From Helicoverpa zea (Eukaryota; Arthropoda; Insecta; Lepidoptera; Noctuidae): a stretch of 64,000 nucleotides of DNA. The notes beneath the pieces are model-generated. The model worked only from the letters and a program-made list of their open reading frames with translations. It ran no database searches and was not told where the DNA came from. Within the stretch, counting starts at the first letter, position 1, and each line of letters begins with the position of its first letter. The position numbers and the translations under genes were made by a program. This document shows, one piece after another, positions 47,301 to 60,300 of this stretch. The DNA lies in NCBI RefSeq assembly GCF_022581195.2, contig NC_061456.1, positions 10,418,501 to 10,482,500 on the forward strand, given 5' to 3'.

Positions 47301-48291
47301 ATCTGTTTGTCTGTATGTTTGTCCCGGATAAACTCAAAAAGTACTGCATGGATTTAAATCAAATTTTGAAGGACTATTACCTGGAGGCCGGTTCAACACA
47401 TAGGCTATATATTATCACGCTATCACCTACGGGGGTTGAGCAATGAATGATTAAATAAACGAAATTGGAAATCCTATATTGCTCACGCAGATGAAGTCGC
47501 GGGCAACAGCTATTTTTGAATATAACTACAAAACATGTTATATTATTACATACACCCCAAATTGGATTGGGATAAAGACCGGAGGTGATAGTTATAAAGA
47601 TAGGTAACTTATAAATATTTCAATTTATTTACTTAACAGTTGGTAAGACAAGAAAAAATAGAACAATCAAGTAAAAAGGTACTATTTATTTCTTATGTAA
47701 TCTCTTCCAGAATGCCCTCCATATATTTGAATGCAAAAACAATATAAAATGATGGTCAAAAGCACCAAAGAAATCGAATCATCCACAACGCCGTACATAC
47801 AAACCTACGTAGGTACCTACCAACTCCTATAGAAAATTGATTATGCTCGGTGTATCTTCATACAATTTTCAATTAAGTACGCATTACAGTAGGAAATTAT
47901 TTCATAAGAATATGAAATCAAAGTACTCCAATATGAGATTTTTTATATTAATATTGTAATTCCATTTGTGTTCGAAATGTTTGGAATGGAAATTCTTTCG
48001 GATTATATCTATAGACTTCTTTGATCATCTGTTTATCGATGTATTCACTTTGTTTCTTCGTTATTTTTGTGGTTAGGGGATTTAAATTCTTGTTTACTTT
48101 TCAGTAACTGTTATTGTATGAGTATGTTCTGTATGTGTAGGTATTACGTTGATTTTAGCTGTTACCCAAGGTTACTAAGGGCTATAGGAACTATAAGCTA
48201 GGCTGGCAGGAGCTGGATGCGAGAAGCCAAAAATCGATCTCAGTGGCGTGCACTTGGAGAGGCCTATGTCCAGCAGTGGACTGCGATAGGC

Positions 48292-48334
<43 letters not shown>

Positions 48335-51300
48335 AGGAACTTACATTTTACATTACTTACATGGAAAAGTACACGACCAGATAAAAAAGTAGTTCTTTCT
48401 CAGTTTCTACACTACCTTCGTAACAAATATAATTTAAATTATTTTTGTAGTCTGGTCGTTCAAGCGTGGCAGAGTTATGATCTGGGACCCGAATCGCTAT
48501 AGCAGTTTTAACCTTAGCGGGCATTCTGCTACTAATAAGTATAAGACCAATCGTATTCCAATGACATTCGATTGGTTTGCGATTGGTCTGCCATTTGGTC
48601 TATACGGTAGTTTGCTCTACAATCATAAATCATTTGCAGACAATATGATTCATTATTGAACCACAGAAATGGATAAAAACGTTTATTTAAAAGAAAAAAT
48701 AGCGAATGCCACATATGTACGCTTCAATCGTAATTGAGTCGGGATTAGATCTCAGTCGGATGTGAATCGTATGTCGCTTAAGTAAAATTAGCAGAATGAT
48801 GCTGTTTTTCCCAACATTTCAAAATGTCTGTTACAAAATACTTATCCCTTTCCCATTAACCCCACTTATCCTTTAACACAAAAAGTGATAATACCACACT
48901 TTTTGTCGGACAAATGATCCGAGTTACAAAAAATGTGATCCCCTTCCATAAATTGTCTAAAGGAGGGTTAATCGCAACTTAAAATCGGACCTCACTCTTG
49001 TTTTCGTGAAATTTTCGTCGAACAAGGCTATGTCCATTAGGGGTCCAAAAAGGATGCATTATAATAGTTTGGGCTCCAGTATTGTAAAAGTTTATGCTAT
49101 TGTAAAACGGAATCTATTGTAGTGAGGTTGAAAGGAATTTATGGTATTTTGGAACCCAAACATTTTTTGTAACTTCAACCGTTCATGTCAGAATATTTAC
49201 TGTTTGAGGTCAACAAAATGAACTTGTTTTATAAGCCAAACCCGTGCCAAAATAAACCTAATCTAGGCTTCTTATCCTTGCACACCATATCCAAAACTAC
49301 CACATTTAACGCCATATAATTATATTCAAGTACAGGTGTCATCATCCTTGTCCAGGCCACGTGTCCTTTTTTTTTTTTTTTAACAACGTCAAAATTCATC
49401 AAATGACGCCTCCCGCGTAAAAACCGTCGTGTTCCGTCATAGGCCTTTCATGTACCAGGGCCGCGGTATCTCTTTCGAACAACCCGCAGTCTTTCGAACA
49501 ACCCGCAGAGGCCACGTGTCCTTAATTTTATTTGACGAACCATACTGTTATCCATATTTCTCTGGTTGACATTATCTCACAAGTAACATTATATTTCCCG
49601 CCATAATTATTGACTTTCACACAACCCATCCATCGTTTCATTGGTCGAACCCTTCCTCTATATTCATATGTAAGAATATTTTGTACCCATATGTTCACAC
49701 CTTTATTCCACTGACAGTTCAGATTAATGTGCAGTCCACCTTTCAGTGACACAGTGGGTAATTCCACAATGTTTGTGCCAAAATGTGCACTCGAATTAGG
49801 AACTTGTTTGAGGCTTAAACTAACGAACTTTTGGATTAAATGTGATTTATATTGCGTGTAGTTTTGTTAAATAATACTTGCATTGATAAATTAGCTGACA
49901 TATTTATGCAGGAAAACATAAATTGATAAAAAGTTTAGGAAAGGGTTTCGGTTTAAAACGTGCTTAGAATTTTTGTTTCGTATTTTAATTTGGAAGTACC
50001 TACTTCTGATTTTGTTGTTCGGGTTTTAAATACGTTTGTGTATTTATTAAACGTTTATTTTGTACCCATGTAAGCCGTTAATGTAAAAGTTTGACGCGTG
50101 ATGCGGAAATTCCGACATTTAACGCTAAATGTTACAATGTTTCAACAATGTTAAATGTCTCCTTTTCCATACGCCCTTTTTCATATTAAAACAAAAACAT
50201 TTTCTTTATCAAAACCAAAATATTTCAAAAGATTTTTTAAAGCTTCATTATCAGATAAAATTATATTCAATCCTCTTATACCAAAAATGACGTATGATTA
50301 TTTTGAAAAGAACACTAAAGTCAGTTCAAAGTATCAATCACCAACGAACTAAATCAATTCTAAAAACCCCATGAGCTGTCAGTCCTTCACCAGTACAATC
50401 TCCCACGGTTTCCGCATTCTGCTATTTCTAACTCACACTACAATTCACTAACTTTGTTATAAAAATGAACTAACTGACGTGTATCTAAACAGATCAGCAT
50501 GTTTGCAAAGATTAGCGGCTGACATACTCATATTTACTACTGCGAAAACATATTACGTTCTATTTTAAACTCTATTTTCTGAGTCATAGGGTGTTGGGGA
50601 TTTTGTAATAGTTTGGTTTAATAGGAAAGATTAATGACGGTCAGTCGTTCAGTGCATATAATAAAAGTGGTCTTGTTGTGTTTAAATCGTTCTGGGTTTA
50701 AAAATGGTTTAGGTTGTAGGACAGCATGATATCTTGTTCTAATTGCTTCATACTATAGTGTAGGAGATCAGCTAAAATTCCATCTGAATCATAGTATTGA
50801 GTGACTGTGATAACAGTATTCAATTCCTTGATCAAATTCTGTATAAACAATCATTATTATACCTACCAGTGTTTTGTTATTGTTACATCTAGAAGACAAT
50901 AGGCACTCAATTTCCATAAGCTTAAGCGCTTATTACGCCGAATAAGGATCAAACCATCTACGATTGGCAATTGTTATTCTAATCAAACAAAATAAAAGAT
51001 CTTATCTAATACATTAATCTGATTTTTTTAATAATAAATTATTGTATTATTTTAATCCAGTGACAATTTATTATTTTAATCACTGGCATGTAAATGGAGT
51101 CACCATTTACATTCCAGTGATTAAAATAATAATTTAATCGAAAACATAGCCCTAGAATTTAAAGCACCAACTAAAGATACGTTGACCTTGCTCATTATAG
51201 ATTTCAATGAGACATTAGCTTAATAACATGCCCCATAAATGAATACCTCCCTATTTAAAATAACTACACTACAACATTATCCTCAGATCTTACAACGTCC

Positions 51301-54300
51301 TCCGCATACTAATCAGGTGTTTTTTCGTTCAAAAATCTATACGTAAAAAGCAGATTCTAACTCCTTAGATAAACATCGTCAAACGGCTTTGAAGCAATCA
51401 TTTTGCACCTTTATGCACGGTTCTAATAAGGTTAACGGAAAAAGGTTTTCTCTACAAATATTAACTTTGGGAAAGAAAAACAAATAATGGGCGCCTCATA
51501 GGTTTGCCACGTCCTTATCTGGTTTCGCACTCTCTTCCCCTGTTCAAACGACTTGGGGCAATACGAGAGATACTCGGTAACAGCTAAGGGGAAAATTGGA
51601 GTAAGGGCATAAACATGGAGAACAAAATTACCAGTGGAGATGTCATAACGTAAACTATCCTAAGAAAGTAGCGCGCCAAAAGGCGAGTGTTCGGGGTACG
51701 AGGAACCAAGGTAACGTTATTAGTTCCCATTTTTTGTAATACCGAAAATCGTTGACAAATATGTCAAACCACCCAAAAGCCTAGTTAGTCACCAGCCCGG
51801 CCACATACGCCTTCTATTTATTTTAAAACCAAATCAAAAATCAATAAAGACCAATCTATGCTGGATAGTTTTAATTTGACAAGGAACGCGAACGGCTCGT
51901 AGTTCTAGATCTTTTTGATCACGCCTATCGTACGTTACTCTTGACCTACTAGCACGCACCTGACCTATCTGCCTTATGGCATCTCTGTTACATTTCCATC
52001 CTCCGTGATGTTACAAGACATGACCCGCATTCTCATAACGACTTCACGCTTGATACATTTCTTAGACATCAGTTAAAAGTGTGCCAAAGTGGAAATTTTA
52101 TGATGGTGCTCTTAACTTAATGGGAAATGGAAAAAATCTTAATGATTAATAACATTTTGTGCGTTTGATATATATGATGTAGAATATTAGAAGACGAGTA
52201 ATGAACTTAAGGAACTCAAAATTAAAAAGTGGGTGGTTTATTTTTATCCTGGTTGAGGAAGCATGGTGGGACATAAAAAATATGTGGAAGTGAAAAATAA
52301 GTGATGAGTTATAAAACTGAAATAAAAATAGTAACTAAAAATAATTATGTGTTTAACGATCACAGTTTATATGCAAATTACACAGGTACACAGAGTTTCT
52401 ATCTCTAAAACCAAATCCTAGAAGCTGTAACCAAATATTAAAGTTAAATTGGTAACGCGAGAGCTACACTACTAAATGCGTGTAACACATAATGGCCTGT
52501 CAAATACATGATACGCGTAAATTAGATTAACTGACCACTGATTTACTAACTAATACTCTGCTAATTGATGAAGCTAACGCGTTATGTTACTCCATGCAAT
52601 CATCTGCTTAGTCTTGTCCCAACTATGTTGGGGTCGGCTTCCAGTCTAACCAGATGCAGCTGACTACCTGACCAGTGTTTTACAAGGAGCGACCGCCTAT
52701 CTATCCTCCTAAACCCAGTTACCCGGTCAACCCAATACCCCTTGGTTAGACCGGTTGTCAGACTTACTGGCTGCTGACTACCCGTAACGAGAGCCAAAGT
52801 ACTTGATGTAATGTTGTCCATTATTCCCACGGGACTGAGTATCGCACCACCAAAAAGCTTCCTTTGATCACGAAAATGCTGGTAAACGAACCATGTCTTG
52901 AGACGTTGATTAAAAGCAATTTTGAGAATTTTAATAAACTTTTAAGCAATTAGATTATGAGGAAGTAAGTAACTTTAACTTAACGTAATGATAAAATTAT
53001 GCTCAACATTTTATGTGTTGGGATTACTGTGACGTAGATTTTCCGTAACACGAAGGAAACTACGATTAAGCTACAGATTAAGTATTAATTAAATTATGAA
53101 GCTGAAGAATTTGTTTGGTTGAACGCTCTAATTTTAGGACATACTGACACAAATTGAAAAATTATTTCAGTACATATTACACAACTCATGTAAGTGGGAT
53201 GGCTATGGGCTGGTATAAAATAATTTTCTTCGTGAACTTTGAGTAAATCTTTCCTTTTTTATAAACTAGTATTCTATTAATATCTGTGTTTTTTCCAGAT
53301 CTCTTCGTCGGCCTAATCTACGTGTTCCCGGATATAATTCAGAAGATTACCATAGCGTGGCTAGCTGGGGAGTTCATGTGCAAAACCGTGAAATTCTTAC
53401 AGGTGAGAATCGAATAAAAACAAAAATAGTATTATGTTTATAAACAAAGTCTGTCTGTGCAACTAACCTAATAGTGGAAAGAAACGGAGATTGCGAAATT
53501 TTATATTTTTCTGTTGAATGATTTCGGATATTGTTTATTCTGCAGTTGCATATGTTGCGAAGAAATTAGGCTAAGTGGAAATGCTGAGTTTTTTATTATT
53601 AGTGTAAGAATTATAAGTCCCTAAATAGTATCTAGCCAATACTTTTAAGAGATCAAAGAAAATAGAGTACCTACTGAGAATTATTGATTTTACAAATAGT
53701 ACATACCTACAGTCTTTTTGTTAATAGTGAATAGTAGTTATTGTATTCATTATATTCAACAGTATCGTAAAGATTTAAAAAGTTAGGTCAGACAAATAAT
53801 TAATTAACGCAGTGAGCACTTCAATCATAAAACTTTATTGCATAGTCATTATTCCTTTTTTGCACCAAAACTAAGAGTAAATTTTATTACTATCTGATGC
53901 AAATGAACCAGACGTTTTCACTTTCAGAAATATATTGCACAAGTTTCTAGGTCTCATCTAACTTAAGAGAATTAAGCCAATAAATATGTCCCAGATTGAA
54001 ATAAGTATTTACGTTTCACCTGGGACCTAATATTTGAAAATTACCTCAATTCCCCAACAAGAACACCCACTATGAAAAGGAGATAGTTTCTGAATAAATT
54101 CAAAACTTTGTTTTTCTTCGAGTTTTCGAAGAAACTGTATTATGACTTGTTATGGAAAAGAAAAACTTTATATAGTAAGTTTGATTTTATATTAATAGGT
54201 GAAAAGAAAATGTGTAGGGGGTTTGTTTTTATTTTTATCAGAATCGAAATTGCGTTCCAAAAAGCAAGCCTACATTAGCTTAAAAGACACATACTAATTT

Positions 54301-57300
54301 GTTACCTAAAGTGACTTTCATTCATTAGAAATATACTTCAGATTCAAAATCTTTCTCAAAATTAACACATTCACGACTAAAACATAGCAACAAGAGCAAA
54401 AACTATAATCTAGTCGGAAAAAAGTTAATTCTGTGCCAATACAAACAAAAAATATTTAAATCAGTCAGCACGGGCGTTCTGGTTACAGATTCAATAAACA
54501 AACATACGAACGCACATCTGTTATAGTTTCTCAAGAACTCGTAATGAATGTACTGTTAGTCTAAACAATATAATAATTAAGTCGAATGCAATAATAAAAA
54601 GTTTTAGTTTGTGTTAAACAGAATTAATCATGTAAAATCTTTTATATAAGTTGTATTAACTGCATCCCGATACCTCTTTTTGAATATTTACCGTAACAGC
54701 TGCTAAAGATGTACAAACGACGGTCGGGATCCATCAATTTAACATGCCTTCCGAAAAACACGGAGGATCTCGTCATGACAAGATGTTCACCCATCCACGG
54801 ACCGACCGCACCAATATTGATCCGTACAGTTATGACTTACTATTGATTTCTATAATTTATCTATGAATTGTTTTGTAATTAGAGTCAATATTCAACCACT
54901 AATCGCAAATCAAAGGATTATAGACATCTGTCATTTGCACGTGGCATTTCATACCATGTCCTCTACAGAACCAATAATGTATTTGCGAATCATCCGCCTA
55001 AACGACGGAAACAACAAACTTATATTAAAATACATATGTTTATATTTACAAAAATATTTGAAAGACAATATTATGACATAGTATCAAGCTTATCGTCCCG
55101 TGCCAGGTACTCAAGGGACAGGATTACCTACATTGTGCGAAGCTGTCATAACTTAATTAGCGACAAATTAAATTAATATTTACACGTTAATTAATGGATT
55201 CGTAAAGTAAACCAATTAATTTAAATTATTAGGTAGGAAAAAGGACTTATAGCCGATCGCAAAAAAGGGTCTGATTTTTTTGTCTATTACCTATCAGTAG
55301 CGATAATATTAGTATTACAAGGTTAGGATACATTTGTTAATCTTTCAATTTTATTATATAAATTACGATTTATGTTAATCCAGCTTCAAAAATATATTCT
55401 CAGTTCTGTTAGCTCCATTAAACAGATAGTAATGTACAAAATTTTACGTTTTAAAATTATCTTGATGTCCAAGTTAGCATTTGCGTATCCAAAGTTTTAA
55501 TAGTCTTTTCATAATCTGCGCAATTAATAATTTTAAGGTTCCCAAGTTTAAAACTTAAAAGAACTGGGACCGTACATAAAGTCTTTTGCTATCAAATTCA
55601 GAAGATAAGATGATCTAACTGAGAACTCATATCTATTGTAGATATGTTTTATGTAAGTTGAAAGGTATTATCTACTATGTGTAGTTTTAAAATTCAACGC
55701 TTTAAAGAGTTCGTTTTTTTGTTTTAACGGGCTCTCAGAAAACACTGAACGGATTTTCAAAAATTACGTCGGTCTGTTAGATAGCCCATTTATAGAGGAA
55801 GGCATCTTTATTTGGATGTACGGAAAACTGACAGCCACAGGGGAGAACTTTTTTTTAATATTTCGTGATAATAGAACCTTTATAAATATTTTCTTTCTTA
55901 TGTATATTTCAGGCTGTGGTGATGTACGCCTCGACGTATGTGCTGGTAGCGTTAAGTATAGACCGGTGCGACGCCATCACTAATCCTATGAACTTCTCGG
56001 GCAGTTGTAAGTACTATTTAATTACTTAATAACCGATTTTTGTGTAATTTTGTCGTAAATTTATTGTTTTGCTTGTGTACCCATTCATGTCTAAGGAATT
56101 TTTTGTAGGTACTCATAAAACAGCCATAAGTAGGTAATTTTAGCCATAAGAAATAGTCTTATAAGCTTCTGTGTTTGTACCTAGATTGTTTAATATTCAT
56201 GATCTTTAAAGTAGTAAAGCAAGTAGGTACTCTTATCATTCCCAAAAGTTGAAGTAATAACCTATTTATCTTTTAATTTTTAATGACTCGAGTAATAAAA
56301 CATTTTTAGAGCAATTCTTCTTTTACGGCGTTCTAAAATTAGTGCCTAGAGGATCTTTTTAAAGCCTACCTAATTATTTATTTACGTTTTCGGGAATATT
56401 TCTTTGCTTTTATGGACACTGAAAAGTTTTTTTTAAGCCCAACGTAGGTGGAAACCTTATTGAAAACCCTAATCTATAACATTTTTCTTGAGATTCATGA
56501 AAAAATATGAAATAAAAGACAGGGAAACTTTTATATTTTCCTTGATTCATAATATGATGAAAGTCATCGATAAAGACGTCTTTATATTATTAAATATATT
56601 ACAATAATATAAGGAAAAACAAATTAGCCATTGATATACTTTTGTAAATCTTTTCAGGGAATCGAGCCCGAGCCCTCATAGTGTCAGCCTGGTTGATCAG
56701 CATAGTCTTCTCAATTCCACTCCTTATATTATACGAAGTTAAAGAAGTTCAAGGTAAGAATCATATCACACTAATATTAATACCAATTTTTAACAAGCTT
56801 GTATTTTTTTTAACAAAAATCGACCTGTATGAAGACAATTTGCCATAAAGAAGAATAGAATAGACCTACGTGTAACTATGTATGTATTGAAATCTAAGGC
56901 AACTCATTAAACCATCTGCCGAGGATCGTAGTGTTATGAAAATTGGCAGCTGTGTCTAATTCTGATGACAATATGGTACTGTCAAACTGATCTGATGATG
57001 GAGCCGGCAGATATGCACTGGAACTTCGTGATGGAACATCGTATCGTAGCTGTGTTTGGACATGATTTTTCGTTTTTACGTACCTACGTGTTTTTTAGTG
57101 TCTTAAACCACTTATTAATTTCTTTGGAGGTAGCCGACAACTTGTATTAACTCATTTTATTTTTATCGTCGTCTCGTGGGCAAAGCCGCAGGTCAGACTC
57201 TTGTAAATAAATAATAAATATCAGGATTAAGAGCTACTTCAACGTAACAAAGACCCTCATTATGTAAGAAAGGAATATTGCGGAGTTTCTGGTTGCATTT

Positions 57301-60300
57301 AATCCGATCCGAGCCAAGGATTGAGTTGCATGGCGCCTCGCTCGAGGGGATTAGTGCATCGTATGATTGTTTATGCGGGAAATGATGTAATGGACAGATT
57401 ATAATGTTTATCCTTTAGGATATAGGTACAAATTGTTGTGTGTATTAGGGTTGCCAAAAATTGATAAAAATTATAAATAACAATGTAGCTGTTTTCTTGC
57501 GGTTTCAACCGCGTCACTGGAAACTTCGTATCCATCTGATTCTTCATGTCGGAATTTGTTACTCAAGAATAGAGTACCTTTCCAAAAGTGAAAAAATTCT
57601 AATCGGTAATAAAAATAATGCGTACAGATAAATTATTGGAGTATACAAGACTATCAATAATTTAACAATTCATTTCGCTATTCTTGAACTAAAATTGTAA
57701 TTATTAGCATCGCTTTGAAATAAAATAGATCGGTATACTTTAATGGTTCACCAGCAAAAAAAAAGATAAATAGTTCCCTATGGCAAAGTAACGGTTGATG
57801 AAAAAAATGATCCAATTTCAAATGTTGACCCAATTCCTCTTGGTTCCCGTCACGGAGATGACTTTACTTTTTGGCATCATTAATTTATTTTAATAATTGA
57901 GATATTTTTAGACGACAAATTAATAATGAAATGTACATTTTTACTTGCGACCAAAAATATTCGTCTATTTTTAGAATTAATAAGCATAAGTCTGCTTCAT
58001 TATGAGAATGAATGTAGGCAACATGATTTTTAATATTCAAATGTCCATATTGCGTGCTCGGAATTATCAGTCTCGCTAGAAAGAAAATTTAATTTCATTT
58101 TTGGTTGTTGGAAAATATAAACTTAATGACATAATGAAGCAAACGAAAACTATCAAAAAACCTGCAGAAATACTCCTTATAACTACCAAACGTAAAAAAT
58201 CTCTTGTTCATTTTCCAGGTCAAATGCAATGCTGGATAGATCTGGGAACTCCCAGAAGGTGGCAGATCTGGATGTCCCTGATCTCCATCATGATTTTCGT
58301 CCTACCCGCGTTGACGATAGCAGCCTGCTACGCTGTGATAGTCCTCACTATATGGACGAAGAGTAAAGCTGTCGTCATGAGCCCGCCTATTAATTCTAGG
58401 AGAACTAAGACTTTGAGGAATGGTATGTAACTTTGAATTCTCTCATTTAAAAAGACTTTAGGGTATATCTTCTGTTCTCTATATATTACCATTGAAAAGT
58501 TCAAAGAAATACCCGATATTATCATAGTCAAAAACTTGTTAATCATCTGCTATGTTAATGTTTTTATAACATAAAATAAAAATTCGTTTGATCACAATTC
58601 AAAGGTCAGCATATTTCTAACACCACTCCCGACCATAACCTTCGCGAACTCACAAACGATCTACAGACATTATTTTTATCTCTCTGCCCTTTCAAATACT
58701 ATAAACGTTCACGGGCAGATTAATAAAACTCGCAATAAAACAAAAAGAAACACTTAATCCGCCACAAAAAGTTACAAAAACCAGATACAGCTGACAGCTG
58801 CTAATGACTTCTCCAAATAGAATCGCCAAGTATTTACGTCTAGATTTTAATGTGGTATATATTTATCTTTTTCAGGTCAGATCGAAAGCGACCCGGATTC
58901 AAGGCGCGCTAGTTCTAGAGGACTAATTCCTAGAGCAAAGATCAAAAGTGTCAAAATGACATTTGTTATTGTTTTCGGTGAGTATATGTGGACGATTTAA
59001 TGATCTTTGGTACGGTCTGTTTGTTTGACAGGTACAAGTTTAGTCGTGGCAGCCATTGACCGAATTGTTTCATTGTGTTCTATATTTGAAAATTCTTTGA
59101 GGTTATTTATGGCTTTACGAGTAACCGTTTTGATTTGAGAATTTGTCATAGTGTGGTAGGTATTCTTAATTATGTAACAGAAAGTATTTATATTGAGGTG
59201 GTCATTAGTTAATGCGGCAACAATGATGATGTCAAAATTAATTCTAGAAGTTCAAATAACTCAGCAATTTCCGACATGACTTGATATTGATTAGTCTCAC
59301 CAGCTGTATGAAAAAAAGCAAACAATTCAGTATCATAAAATTTATCAGCCTTTAAAATTAACTCGAATAATCCCTCGTTATTACAAAATGACATTCTCAT
59401 ACAAACATATCCCGCTCAATAACTTTATTACTGTTTCATTTATATTTAATCGCGGCAACAATTTAGACGAACAAAGCACACAATAATACAGTTAATTGTT
59501 TTACACTAATGACCCAACTTGCTTGTTTAACTGCTGAATAGTAGTTACTACTGTAATATCGCAAAAGCTTGTAGTTTAATATCATGTTAGGAATTTAATC
59601 GCTCCATAACGTGCGCGGATTATCAATGTCAGAATAATTATTGTGTAATTTCGCTCAGGAATTGAAATGAACTGAATTCATTATAAAAGTTTTTGTAATA
59701 TTTTTGGCCAAATTCAACATCATCGTCAGCCTTTTATGGAAGAGAAGGATTGAGCGGAAATCATCACGCTTACCCAACGCGGGTCCAATCAGACTTTATA
59801 GTCCAGGTTATTTCAAGTGGTTTTCTTTCACATTTCATCGGCCATTGGTGTCCAAACTTAACATACTTTTACTACTTAATCTTTAATTCATCATTGTCTT
59901 GTTTTGCTATTATTACTATGTAAGTCGTATACTTTAAACCTGGTTGTTATAAAATTGTGCACAAAAAAGTGACGAAATATTTTTCTCCTCCACAGTGTTC
60001 GTGCTATGTTGGTCTCCATACATCGTGTTCGATCTCCTACAAGTGTATCAGCACATACCACCGACGCAGACCAACTTGGCAATAGCTACCCTCATCCAGA
60101 GCCTCGCACCTTTAAACTCAGCAGCAAATCCTTTGATATGCTGCATGTTCTCTCCTCATATTTACACTAGCCTCAGGTAATTTGTAGCTTATAACCTCTA
60201 AAGTAACTCCTTGATTTTTTGACCACATAATACAGTCATTTATTATATTTATTTTTTATTTCAAAGACACTTTCCAAACATCATGTATAAATATATATTT

